Below are positions 8,624 to 17,542 of a stretch of 64,000 nucleotides of DNA, one piece after another. Location: the NCBI RefSeq assembly GCF_041224545.1, contig NZ_JBGFGP010000163.1:62001-126000 (forward strand). The letters run 5' to 3'. The notes beneath the pieces are model-generated. The model saw only the letters and a list, made by a program, of their open reading frames with translations, had not been told where the DNA came from and did not search any database. The number at the start of each line of letters is the position of its first letter. Positions within the stretch are counted from its first letter, which is position 1. Origin of the DNA: Sedimentitalea sp041224545 (lineage in GTDB: Bacteria; Pseudomonadota; Alphaproteobacteria; Rhodobacterales; Rhodobacteraceae). Position numbers and translations under genes: made by a program.

Positions 8624-10032
8624 AGCCGGTCACCGATCAGGAACTGCGCCGCGCGGTCAAGCCGGATATGCGGCGGGCCATCCCCCGGCCGCAACTGCAG
8701 CGGCGCCGGGGCAAAGGACATCACCTGATAGTCCGCGTCCAGCCATGCCTCTGCACCTTCACGCGCCGGGCCGAGCAATTGCGCCGGGTCCTGCGGCAAT
8801 TCTCCGGGATAGAAGGCCGCGGCCTTGCCGGTATCGAGCAACCGCCCGCGCACGCAGTTCAGATCGCGCCCCTCGTGGCTGCGCACCTCTTCGGTGGTGG
8901 CACGCAGGGCGGCAATCGACATCGCGGCGGTGTCTGCCCCGGCGAACTGCGCGCGATCCCGCGCCTCGCGAGTCAGGGCCTGCATGATCGCGGTCAGACG
9001 GCCGTGTTGAAGGTGATGCAGGTGATCCGCCTTGGTCGCGGCAAACAGGATCTTCTCGACCCGCCGCCCCAGGAGCAGCCTGGTCAGAAAGGCATTCGTA
9101 CCCGGGCGAAACGCCGCTAGGATGTCGGTCATCGCCCCGCGCATGTCCTCAACAGCGCGGGGTCCCTTGTGGATCGCACCCAGGGCATCCACCAGAACCA
9201 CCTGCCGGTCGATGCGCGCGAAATGATCGCGAAAGAAGGGTTTGACCACTTCCGATTTGTAGGCCTCGAACCGCCGTTCCATCTCGCGCACCAGCGATCG
9301 GCGCGGGGCGCTTCCCTGCGCAGGCAGCGGCGCAAAGGTCAGCACCGGCGACCCGGCGAGATCTCCGGGCAACAGAAACCGCCCCGGCGTACAATCATAA
9401 TAGCCCGCTGCCCGCGCTGCTTTCAGGTAGTCGGTGAATGCCCGCGCCAGGTTTTGCGCCACGGGTTCCTCAAGCGCCGACAGCGGGTCAACGGCGGCAA
9501 GCGCCCGGCGGTAATCCTCCGCAGAGGGGCGATCGCGCAATCGCTCCAGCGTCTCCTCGGACCATTGGGCATAGGATTTGTCGAGAAGTGCCAGGTCAAG
9601 CAGCCACTCGCCCGGGTAATCCACGATGTCCAGATGGATCGTGCGCGGCCCCTTGAACCCGGACAGCAGGCCGGTTGGGCGCACGCGCAGCGACAGGCGC
9701 AATTCGCTGATCGCGCGCGTGCTGTCCGGCCAGCGCGGCTCGCTCGCGGTCAGCGCGCCCAGATGGGTTTCATAGTCGAATCGCGGCACCGTATCGTCGG
9801 GCTGCGGTTGCAGGAACGCGGCCTCGATCCGTCCCTCCTGCGCGGCGGCAAGGCCGGGCATGCGTCCGCGATCCATGAGGTTGGCCACAAGTGACGTGAT
9901 GAACACCGTCTTGCCGGACCGCGCGAGGCCGGTCACGCCCAGCCGGATCACCGGTTCGAACAGTGTTTCGCTGATCGTGTCGCCCACGCTCTCGACACTG
10001 CGCACCAGCCCGTCCGCTATCGAAGAAATCAC
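8620..10032 (-). CDS. YcjX-like P-loop NTPase (DUF463)
   Basis: 470-residue GTPase/ATPase of the DUF463 (YcjX) family. The P-loop is GLARSGKT (about 35-42), followed by FITSLVANL, and the block DIVDYPGEWLLDLALL contains a DxxG-like motif. The enterobacterial homologue is close to 465 residues, which supports the GTG at 10032. The next upstream in-frame start (10134) would collide with the truA start on the other strand and leave no promoter space. It is the first gene of a three-gene operon with the GNAT and YcjF-like genes. Its biochemical role is unknown; in E. coli the family is induced with the psp stress genes. Confidence 0.82.
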   Translation of the reverse strand: MISSIADGLVRSVESVGDTISETLFEPVIRLGVTGLARSGKTVFITSLVANLMDRGRMPGLAAAQEGRIEAAFLQPQPDDTVPRFDYETHLGALTASEPRWPDSTRAISELRLSLRVRPTGLLSGFKGPRTIHLDIVDYPGEWLLDLALLDKSYAQWSEETLERLRDRPSAEDYRRALAAVDPLSALEEPVAQNLARAFTDYLKAARAAGYYDCTPGRFLLPGDLAGSPVLTFAPLPAQGSAPRRSLVREMERRFEAYKSEVVKPFFRDHFARIDRQVVLVDALGAIHKGPRAVEDMRGAMTDILAAFRPGTNAFLTRLLLGRRVEKILFAATKADHLHHLQHGRLTAIMQALTREARDRAQFAGADTAAMSIAALRATTEEVRSHEGRDLNCVRGRLLDTGKAAAFYPGELPQDPAQLLGPAREGAEAWLDADYQVMSFAPAPLQLRPGDGPPHIRLDRAAQFLIGDRL

Positions 10033-10132
10033 CAAACCCGCACCCTGTCTCGCATTGTCAGCCCCAAGATAGGACGCGCGCGCCGGTGTTACCAGCCTTG
10101 CCGTTTGCCGCGGCGCGCGGTAGCAGCGCGCC

Positions 10133-10900
10133 ATGCCGCGTTACGCTCTCAAAGTTGAATACCAGGGTGCGCCCTTTGCCGGCTGGCAAAGGCAGAAGGA
10201 CCTGCCATCGGTGCAGGGTGCCATCGAGGCGGCGCTTGCCCGGCTCGAACCCCGCGGCCATACGATCGCCGCTGCCGGTCGAACGGATGCCGGGGTGCAT
10301 GCGCTTGGCCAGGTGGCCCATTGCGACATGCTGCGGGACTGGGATCCTTTCCGCCTGTCGGAAGCCCTGAACTATCACCTGAAACCGGCCCCGATCGCGA
10401 TTGTCGATTGCGCCACCGTAAGCGATGACTGGCATGCCCGGTTTTCGGCCATCGAGCGCCGCTATCTCTTTCGCCTGTTGATCCGCCGCGCGCCTGCAAC
10501 GCATGAGGATGGTCAGGTCTGGCAGGTCAAGCATCCGCTGGATGCAGACGCAATGCAGGCCGGTGCCGACCGGTTGATCGGCCGGCACGATTTCACCACC
10601 TTCCGCAGTTCGATCTGTCAGGCGGCAAGCCCGATCAAGACGCTGGACGAACTGCGCATCGAAGAGGTCGACGGTTTGTCGGGTCGCGAAGTGCGGTTTC
10701 ACGTTCGGGCGCGGTCATTCCTGCATAACCAGGTGCGCAGCTTTGTCGGAACGCTGGAACGTGTCGGCAGCGGCGCATGGACACCGGACGATGTCGAAGC
10801 CGCCCTGAATGCCCGCGACCGTGCCGCCTGCGGGCCTGTCTGCCCGCCACAGGGGCTGTACCTGGCCGCGGTGCGCTATCCTCACGACCCGTTTGGCTGA
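10133..10900 (+). CDS. truA: tRNA pseudouridine synthase A
   Basis: 255-residue TruA that converts uridines 38-40 of the anticodon arm to pseudouridine. The catalytic aspartate lies in AAAGRTDAGVHALGQ (about residues 47-61), the hallmark of the TruA family. Other conserved blocks are YQGAPFAGWQRQ near the start and FLHNQVRSFVG in the C-terminal repeat. Length is normal. It is divergent from the YcjX operon with about 100 bp between starts, which must hold both promoters, and convergent with gcvP. Confidence 0.95.
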   Translation: MPRYALKVEYQGAPFAGWQRQKDLPSVQGAIEAALARLEPRGHTIAAAGRTDAGVHALGQVAHCDMLRDWDPFRLSEALNYHLKPAPIAIVDCATVSDDWHARFSAIERRYLFRLLIRRAPATHEDGQVWQVKHPLDADAMQAGADRLIGRHDFTTFRSSICQAASPIKTLDELRIEEVDGLSGREVRFHVRARSFLHNQVRSFVGTLERVGSGAWTPDDVEAALNARDRAACGPVCPPQGLYLAAVRYPHDPFG

Positions 10901-11002
10901 CCGAACACCGAAGGTGCATCGGCGCGGCGCAGCACATCATGCACCACCCAACGGGCTGATTTTCAGGCCGCGCTGGATGATGCAGGTTCGTATCTGATCG
11001 CG

Positions 11003-13852
11003 CTACTCTGCGGCCTCGGCGTAATCTTCCATCGGCGGGCAGGTACAGATCAGGTGGCGGTCACCATAGACGTTGTCCACGCGGTTCACCGGCGGCCAGT
11101 ACTTGTCGACCCGGAACGCGCCCGCCGGAAAACAGCCTTGTTCACGCGAATAGGGGCGATCCCAATCCTTGACCAGATCCTCCATGGTGTGAGGCGCGTT
11201 CTTGAGCGGGTTGTTGTCCTTGTCGATACGGCCCTCTTCGATATCGCGGATCTCTTCGCGGATTGCGAGCATCGCATCACAGAACCGGTCAAGCTCGGCC
11301 TTGGTTTCGCTCTCGGTTGGCTCGATCATCAGGGTTCCGGCGACCGGCCAGCTCATCGTGGGCGCATGGAAACCGTTGTCGATCAGGCGCTTGGCGATGT
11401 CATCCACGGTGACACCCGCACTCTCCGCATAGGGGCGTGTATCGATGATACACTCATGCGCCACACGGCCTGTCTTGCCACGATACAGGACGTCGTAGGC
11501 CCCTTCCAGCCGCTTGGCGATGTAGTTGGCGTTCAGGATCGCAACCCGCGTCGCCTGGGTCAGACCGTCTCCCCCCATCAGCAGGCAATAAGCCCAGCTG
11601 ATCGGCAGGATCGAGGGCGAGCCATAGGGGGCCGCCGAGACGGGCCCTTCCTGTCCGCCCGTGGCCGGATGCCCCGGCAGATACGGCTCAAGATGCGCCT
11701 TGACCCCGATCGGCCCCATGCCGGGCCCTCCCCCGCCATGCGGGATGCAGAAGGTCTTGTGCAGGTTCAGGTGGCTCACGTCGCCGCCCAGATCGCCGGG
11801 ACGCGACAGGCCGACCATGGCGTTCATGTTCGCGCCGTCGATATAGACCTGCCCGCCATGCTCGTGCACGATCTCGCAGACCTCGATGATGGTTTCCTCG
11901 AACACCCCGTGCGTCGAGGGATAGGTAACCATGCAACCTGCCAGGTCGTCCGCGTGTTTTTCCGCCTTGGCGCGGAAATCTTCCAGGTCGATGTCGCCGT
12001 TTGCCGCCGATTTCACCGGTACGACCTTCCAACCGACCATGTTGGCGCTGGCAGGGTTGGTGCCATGCGCGCTCATCGGGATCAGGCAGATGTTGCGGTG
12101 CGCTTCACCATTCGCGCGGTGATAGGCCGCAATGGTCAAGAGGCCGGCATATTCACCCTGCGCGCCCGAATTCGGCTGCATCGAGATCGCATCGTAACCG
12201 GTGATCTGGCACAGCTTGCTCGACAGGTCCGTGATCAGTTCGTGATAGCCCTGGGCTTGATCCGCCGGACAGAACGGATGCAGACGGGCGAATTCGCGCC
12301 AGCTCACCGGCATCATTTCGGCAGCGGCGTTCAACTTCATCGTGCAACTGCCAAGCGGGATCATCGCCCGGTCAAGTGCAAGGTCACGGTCCGCAAGGCG
12401 ACGCATATAGCGCATCATCTCGGTTTCCGCGCGATTCATGTGAAAGATCGGGTGGGTCAGATATTCGGTCGTGCGATGCAGTTCGTCAGGCACCCGGTAT
12501 TCCGGTTCGAACTGGTCATCCTTGCGGACTATGCCAAAGGCACGCCAGACCGCTTCGACATTCTCGGGCCGTGTGCATTCATCCAGGCTGATCCCGACGC
12601 GGTGCTCACCGACGCGGCGCAGGTTGATGTTTTCATCCACCGCAGATTTCAGAACCGCCGCCTGCAACGGCCCCACATCAACGGTGATGGTGTCAAAGAA
12701 CGACTTGGGATCGACCTTGAAGCCCGCCTCTTCCAGTCCGCGGGCAAGGCGTACCGTCTTGCGGTGGATCCGCTGCGCAATGGCCTGAAGCCCCTTGGGT
12801 CCGTGAAACACCGCATACATCGACGCCATCACCGCCAGCAGCGCCTGTGCCGTGCAGACATTGCTCGTCGCCTTCTCACGGCGGATGTGCTGTTCCCGGG
12901 TTTGCAGCGACAGGCGATAGGCGCGGTTGCCGTGGCTGTCGACGCTGACCCCGACCAGCCGCCCGGGCATCGAACGGGCATAGTTCGACTTGGTTGCCAT
13001 ATAGGCCGCGTGCGGCCCGCCATAGCCAAGCGGAACACCAAATCTCTGGGTGCTGCCGACGGCGATATCCGCGCCCATTGCCCCCGGTTCCTTGAGCAGG
13101 GTCAGCGCCAGCGGATCGGCCGACATCACGGCAATCGCGTTGTTCTCATGCAGCGCCGCAATCTGGTCGGTGAAATCGCGCACATGCCCATAGGTGCCGG
13201 GATACTGGAAGAGCGCGCCAAATACCTTGTCCGCCTCGAGCTTGTCCGGATTGCCGACGATCACTTCGATTCCCAATGGCGCCGCGCGGGTCTGGATCAC
13301 CGCGATGTTCTGCGGATGGCAATCGCGATCCACAAAGAACGCCCTGGCCTTGGATTTGGCGACCCGCTGCGCCATGGTCATCGCCTCGGCACAGGCGGTC
13401 GCCTCGTCCAGCAGCGACGCGTTGGCGATCTCGAGCCCGGTCAGGTCGCTGATCATGGTCTGGTAATTCAGCAGCGCCTCGAGCCGTCCCTGGCTGATCT
13501 CCGGCTGATAGGGCGTATAGGCGGTATACCAGGCCGGGTTTTCCAGAATGTTGCGCTGGATCGCCGGCGGCGTCATCGTGCCGTAGTAGCCCTGACCGAT
13601 CAGGCTGGTCAGGACCTTGTTCTTGCCCGCCGTCAGGCGCATGTGGTGCAGCAATTCGCGCTCGGATTTGGCGCGACCGAAATCCAGCTTGTCTTTCTGC
13701 CGGATACCCTTTGGCACCGTGTCGTCGATCAGCGCGTCGATGCTCTCGGCGCCGACCGTGGCCAGCATCTCGTCCATCTCTTGCGGGGACGGGCCGATAT
13801 GACGGCGATTGGCAAAATCGTAGGGCAGATAGTCGGTTGGCTCAAAAGGCAT
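11003..13852 (-). CDS. gcvP: Glycine dehydrogenase (decarboxylating), P protein
   Basis: 949-residue homodimer-type P protein of the glycine cleavage system. It decarboxylates glycine and passes the aminomethyl group to lipoyl-GcvH. The PLP lysine is in HLNLHKTFCIPHGGGGPG in the C-terminal half, and the N-terminal half carries the MIGxGYYGTxTPxxI-like block near residue 84. Length matches single-polypeptide GcvP. The ATG follows GGAGACACCCG. It is the last gene of gcvT-gcvH-gcvP, 103 bp after gcvH, with a GC-rich hairpin in that gap. Expression should depend on the glycine riboswitch ahead of gcvT. Confidence 0.97.
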   Translation of the reverse strand: MPFEPTDYLPYDFANRRHIGPSPQEMDEMLATVGAESIDALIDDTVPKGIRQKDKLDFGRAKSERELLHHMRLTAGKNKVLTSLIGQGYYGTMTPPAIQRNILENPAWYTAYTPYQPEISQGRLEALLNYQTMISDLTGLEIANASLLDEATACAEAMTMAQRVAKSKARAFFVDRDCHPQNIAVIQTRAAPLGIEVIVGNPDKLEADKVFGALFQYPGTYGHVRDFTDQIAALHENNAIAVMSADPLALTLLKEPGAMGADIAVGSTQRFGVPLGYGGPHAAYMATKSNYARSMPGRLVGVSVDSHGNRAYRLSLQTREQHIRREKATSNVCTAQALLAVMASMYAVFHGPKGLQAIAQRIHRKTVRLARGLEEAGFKVDPKSFFDTITVDVGPLQAAVLKSAVDENINLRRVGEHRVGISLDECTRPENVEAVWRAFGIVRKDDQFEPEYRVPDELHRTTEYLTHPIFHMNRAETEMMRYMRRLADRDLALDRAMIPLGSCTMKLNAAAEMMPVSWREFARLHPFCPADQAQGYHELITDLSSKLCQITGYDAISMQPNSGAQGEYAGLLTIAAYHRANGEAHRNICLIPMSAHGTNPASANMVGWKVVPVKSAANGDIDLEDFRAKAEKHADDLAGCMVTYPSTHGVFEETIIEVCEIVHEHGGQVYIDGANMNAMVGLSRPGDLGGDVSHLNLHKTFCIPHGGGGPGMGPIGVKAHLEPYLPGHPATGGQEGPVSAAPYGSPSILPISWAYCLLMGGDGLTQATRVAILNANYIAKRLEGAYDVLYRGKTGRVAHECIIDTRPYAESAGVTVDDIAKRLIDNGFHAPTMSWPVAGTLMIEPTESETKAELDRFCDAMLAIREEIRDIEEGRIDKDNNPLKNAPHTMEDLVKDWDRPYSREQGCFPAGAFRVDKYWPPVNRVDNVYGDRHLICTCPPMEDYAEAAE

Positions 13853-13920
13853 CGGGTGTCTCCAGAAAAGGCGGGGCCGGTCCCATTGGCGCCCCGTTCG
13901 TCATTCTCGTGCCGCAAGAT

Positions 13921-13948
13921 GCGCGCCGGAAGAAAACTCCCGGCGCGC
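13921..13948. repeat. Intercistronic GC-rich hairpin between gcvH and gcvP
   Basis: A perfect 9-bp inverted repeat, GCGCGCCGG at 13921-13929 and CCGGCGCGC at 13940-13948, with a 10-base loop, lies 8 bases past the gcvH stop. There is no clean uridine tract on the minus strand, so it looks like a REP-type or mRNA-stabilising palindrome rather than a full terminator. It could lower gcvP expression relative to gcvT and gcvH. Confidence 0.6.
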
Positions 13949-13955
13949 GGGATAT

Positions 13956-14315
13956 TTATGCGATGAAATCCTTGTAGGCGGCTTCATCCATGTAATCCGC
14001 CATCGGACCGGTGTCGGACGGCTTGATCTTGAAGAACCATGCTTCGCCCTGCGCGTCCTCGTTGACCAGACCCGGATTGTCGGCCAGCGCCTCGTTCACC
14101 TCGACGATTTCGCCGTCCAGCGGGGCGAGAATATCGCTCGCCGCCTTGACGCTCTCGATCACGACGATCTCGTCATCCTTGCTGACCGCGCTGCCGGCCT
14201 CGGGCAGTTCCACGAATACGACATCACCCAGTTGTTCCGCCGCATGCTCGGTGATGCCGACAACGATCAGTTCACCTTCTTCCAGCAGCCATTCATGTTC
14301 TTCGGTAAATTTCAT
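13956..14315 (-). CDS. gcvH: Glycine cleavage system H protein
   Basis: 119-residue lipoyl carrier that shuttles the aminomethyl intermediate between GcvP, GcvT and the dihydrolipoamide dehydrogenase. The lipoylation site is Lys57 in IESVKAASDI. The conserved start TEEHEWL and the block GITEHAAEQLGDVVFVELPE are both present. Length is typical. It lies 20 bp after gcvT on the same message, and the ATG is preceded by AGAGGG. Confidence 0.97.
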   Translation of the reverse strand: MKFTEEHEWLLEEGELIVVGITEHAAEQLGDVVFVELPEAGSAVSKDDEIVVIESVKAASDILAPLDGEIVEVNEALADNPGLVNEDAQGEAWFFKIKPSDTGPMADYMDEAAYKDFIA

Positions 14316-14335
14316 GTCCGGTTTTCCCTCTTGGA

Positions 14336-15460
14336 CTAGCGCTTGAAATTGGCGGTCACGAACGGCAGCTTCGCGACCGTGAGCGGCAGGCGCTTGCCGC
14401 GCAGCTCGCCATATACTGTGGTGTCTGGTGTCGCGAGGTCGGCAGGCAGATAGCCCATCGCCACCGGCCCCCCAACGGTCGGGCCAAAGCCCCCGGATGT
14501 GATGGCGCCGATCTGCTCGCCGCCTTCGGCCTCGGCGAACAAGGCAACGCCCTCGCGCATCGGCGCCCGCCCCTGCGGCCGCAGGCCGACGCGCTTGCGA
14601 TCCGGCCCCGAAGCGATTTGCCCCAGCACCGGCTCGGCCCCGGGGAAGCCGCCTGCACGGTCGCCTCCGGCACGGCGGATTTTCTGGATCGCCCAGGTCA
14701 GCCCGGCCTCGGCGGGCAGAGTGGTTTCATCGATGTCATGGCCATACAGGCACAGCCCGGCTTCCAGACGCAGGGAATCCCGCGCGCCCAGGCCAATGGG
14801 CGCAACCGCGTCATTGGACAACAGGGTGCGCGCCAGCGACTCGGCATGGTGTTCGGGAACCGAGATTTCAAAACCGTCCTCACCGGTATAGCCCGACCGC
14901 GAGATCCAGCAATCCACGCCATCCAGTTCCAGGGTCGCGACATCCATGAATGCCATCTCGGCGACACCCGCGTTCAGCCCGGCCAGCACGGCCTCGGCCG
15001 CCGGCCCCTGCAACGCGAGCAACGCACGGTCGGTGACAGGTGTCACAGAAACCGCCGGTTCCAGAGCCGCCTTCATGCGTGCGATATCCGCGTCCTTGCA
15101 AGCGGCATTGACCACCACGTAAAGGTGATCGCCCCGGTTGGCGAACATCAGGTCATCGAGGATGCCGCCCGCGTCATTCAGGAACAGACCGTATCGCTGC
15201 CGCCCTTCGGGCAGGCCCGCCACATCCATCGGAACAAGTTTTTCAAAAGCAACGGCGATGTCGGCCATCGGCGCGCCGGACAGGATCACCTGCCCCATGT
15301 GGCTGACATCGAACAGCCCGGCGCTTTGCCGTGTGTGGCTGTGTTCCGCCATGATCCCGTCGGGAAACTGCACCGGCATGTCATATCCGGCAAAGCCAAC
15401 CATACGTGCGCCCAGCTCGACATGCAGCGCATGCAGCGGCGTGTGTTTCAGATCGGTCAT
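14336..15460 (-). CDS. gcvT: Aminomethyltransferase, T protein of glycine cleavage
   Basis: 374-residue tetrahydrofolate-dependent T protein. It releases ammonia and forms methylene-THF from the GcvH-bound intermediate. Diagnostic blocks are GARMVGFAGYDMPVQF near the start, FDVSHMGQ (about 50-57) and SRSGYTGEDGFEI in the folate-binding region. The ATG at 15460 has AGGAGCAGGT before it; an in-frame start 15 bases upstream lacks this. It is the first gene of the gcv operon, starting about 80 bases after the second riboswitch aptamer. Confidence 0.96.
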   Translation of the reverse strand: MTDLKHTPLHALHVELGARMVGFAGYDMPVQFPDGIMAEHSHTRQSAGLFDVSHMGQVILSGAPMADIAVAFEKLVPMDVAGLPEGRQRYGLFLNDAGGILDDLMFANRGDHLYVVVNAACKDADIARMKAALEPAVSVTPVTDRALLALQGPAAEAVLAGLNAGVAEMAFMDVATLELDGVDCWISRSGYTGEDGFEISVPEHHAESLARTLLSNDAVAPIGLGARDSLRLEAGLCLYGHDIDETTLPAEAGLTWAIQKIRRAGGDRAGGFPGAEPVLGQIASGPDRKRVGLRPQGRAPMREGVALFAEAEGGEQIGAITSGGFGPTVGGPVAMGYLPADLATPDTTVYGELRGKRLPLTVAKLPFVTANFKR

Positions 15461-15540
15461 ACCTGCTCCTGTCACAGGCCGATGCGATTATGTAGAATCA
15501 TCCCGGCACCCCAAACCCGCGCGACATGGCGCGGCACGAT

Positions 15541-15695
15541 GCCCCCTCTGTCCTTTCGCCTGAGATCGCTATCCCTTCGGCGGACGCCAGGCGTCACTCT
15601 CCAGAGTTCGATAAGCAGACGGTCCTTTCGCCTGAGAGTTTCCGGGGCGGTTGCTCCTTCGGCACCGGACGATTCGCCCGGTTCTCCCGCATGCT
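15541..15695 (-). promoter_or_regulatory. Tandem glycine riboswitch upstream of gcvT
   Basis: Reading the minus strand, two glycine aptamers follow one another. Aptamer 1 (about 15692-15621) has GCGGGAGA, the internal GCCGAAGGAGCAA and the closing CTCTCAGGCGAAAGGAC. Aptamer 2 (about 15610-15541) has CTCTGGAGAG, CCGAAGGGA and CTCAGGCGAAAGGACAGAG. These are the hallmark conserved strings of the glycine riboswitch class, with a linker of about 10 bases. The class generally turns gcv operons on when glycine binds. The second aptamer ends about 80 bases before gcvT, leaving room for an expression platform that was not resolved by eye. Confidence 0.93.
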
Positions 15696-15836
15696 TTCGT
15701 ATACCGTAACGTCACCGCGAATATCCGGCAACCCCCTGCTTGCGACCTGCCCGGGACGATTGCCGGATCGCGCAAATGCGCTCCTCCGCGGCATAATCCG
15801 GTTGCCGTAGGCGCGTTTGGGGGCAAGGATGCCCGC

Positions 15837-16337
15837 ATGACCGCCCTCGCGCCCAAGAAACGCCGCCCGGCGACCGCGCTGATCGCCTTTGTCCGCGCTC
15901 TTTCCATGGAAGAGCCGGTGGCGCTTGCCGAGGTTGACGCGCTCGTCGATTCTGTTTGCGCCGATCCCGCCGAGCGGGCCGCGCTCGTGTCGGCCTTGCA
16001 GCAGGTCAACCACGACGAGGTGACCTTTGTGCTGTGCGATCTGATCGGGCGGCGGATCGCACGACTGCGCGAACGCGAAAGCGGCCTGCGCGACCTTGAC
16101 GAGGTGATCGGCGTCTGGACCCAGCGGCTGAGCGCCGGGGCGCTTCTGGCGGCGGCGGGCGCGGCGATTGCCGGTGCCCTGATCGGCACTCCCGCCATTG
16201 CCGCGCTGGCGGTGCCCGCCGTCGGGGGAATCGCCGTGGCGCTCGGCAGGTTGCGGCTGCGCCGGGGGCAGGCCGCAATCGGCCGCGAGCGTGAGGAAAC
16301 CGAGCATTTGCTGCGAAACGTGCAGGATTCGCGGTAA
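15837..16337 (+). CDS. Hypothetical membrane protein
   Basis: 166-residue protein of unknown function. The N-terminal half is acidic and helical, and an Ala/Gly-rich double hydrophobic stretch (about 103-137) suggests a membrane hairpin followed by a basic, helical tail. No catalytic motif is recognisable. The start ATG has AAGGA 8 bases upstream. It is divergent from the glycine riboswitch/gcv operon. Sequence composition matches the neighbours, so it looks native rather than recently acquired. Confidence 0.6.
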   Translation: MTALAPKKRRPATALIAFVRALSMEEPVALAEVDALVDSVCADPAERAALVSALQQVNHDEVTFVLCDLIGRRIARLRERESGLRDLDEVIGVWTQRLSAGALLAAAGAAIAGALIGTPAIAALAVPAVGGIAVALGRLRLRRGQAAIGREREETEHLLRNVQDSR

Positions 16338-16541
16338 GGCGGAGCGGTCGTAAAGAATCCTTTTTTCGCAATGCGCTACGCCTTATTCTCGCGTCCGGGA
16401 CAGCGGGTGTTCCGGTATATCTCGCGCGATTCGGGGTAAGCCTGCTGGTTTCGACACGAATTCCGGGCATATTCGGGGCTGTCGATAGTGGAAATCCTGT
16501 CCGGGATCGCCTATATTGGGGGTCAGAGAAGGAGTTCTGTG

Positions 16542-16730
16542 ATGTTTGAGACTCTTGGTTTGGATGGCCTGATACTGGGAACCAGCGTTTGCGCGGGTCT
16601 TATTGGCCTGGGTGCTGCGTCGTACATGAGCTTTCGCGCGCGTCAGGCGGAGACGGTGCCGGATGTCAGTAAAAGCGTCAAATCGGCGCCTTATCACCGC
16701 CTTCACAACATTTTGCCGATCGAGCGCTGA
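16542..16730 (+). CDS. Small single-pass membrane protein
   Basis: 62-residue open frame with a strong AGAAGGAG ribosome site immediately before the ATG at 16542. The N-terminal half contains one hydrophobic segment (about 8-28) followed by a basic stop-transfer patch, FRARQ. No family was recognised. It lies in a gap between an unknown membrane protein and DUF1467. Confidence rests on the ribosome site and the clean transmembrane topology; the protein could still be a chance frame. Confidence 0.45.
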   Translation: MFETLGLDGLILGTSVCAGLIGLGAASYMSFRARQAETVPDVSKSVKSAPYHRLHNILPIER

Positions 16731-16739
16731 AACGGCGCT

Positions 16740-17015
16740 CTAGCCCTCCGGCCCCATCCTGTTGAACCAGTCGAAATCGCGCACGCTGATCACGCCGGAC
16801 AGGATGATGGCAACGACCACCCCCCATATAACCAGCGCCACGCCCGTGGTGATCAACGCCTTTTTCCTGATATTGTGAATTTCAGGCGCCCCGGCGTGGG
16901 TGCCCGGTTCGACCTTTCCCATGTCGCCCTGCGTTCGCAGACGGATCGGCAGGGCGATAAAGAAGGTCATGAACCAGATGATCGCGAACAGAACGATTGC
17001 CGATGCGATGGACAT
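16740..17015 (-). CDS. DUF1467 family membrane protein
   Basis: 91-residue protein with two transmembrane helices (about 2-22 and 51-73) joined by a loop containing the conserved segment LPIRLRTQGD and a Gly/Pro-rich stretch. This matches alphaproteobacterial DUF1467. The family has no assigned function. It lies 30 bp downstream of methylmalonyl-CoA epimerase on the same strand, a gene pair I recall from several alphaproteobacteria, so co-transcription is likely. Confidence 0.8.
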   Translation of the reverse strand: MSIASAIVLFAIIWFMTFFIALPIRLRTQGDMGKVEPGTHAGAPEIHNIRKKALITTGVALVIWGVVVAIILSGVISVRDFDWFNRMGPEG

Positions 17016-17045
17016 GCGAGACTCCTGTTTTCAGTAAGCTGTCGC

Positions 17046-17450
<405 letters not shown>

Positions 17451-17542
17451 GAATCTTTCCTCATCTGCTTTGGTCACGACCTTATGCGTCGCGCGCCGGG
17501 CAAGGGCAATGGGACCAAATCGCCCATTTGGCACAACACGCG

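Noticed and set aside
11054..13966. 970-residue open frame on the plus strand opposite gcvP
   Set aside because: It is an antisense shadow of a fully conserved gcvP; its translation is rich in Arg, His and Gly and shows no domain.
15696..15836. Sigma-70 promoter for the riboswitch RNA (CGTATA/CGGCAA on the minus strand)
   Set aside because: The -10-like TATACG and -35-like TTGCCG are separated by 22 bases, too far for a confident call.
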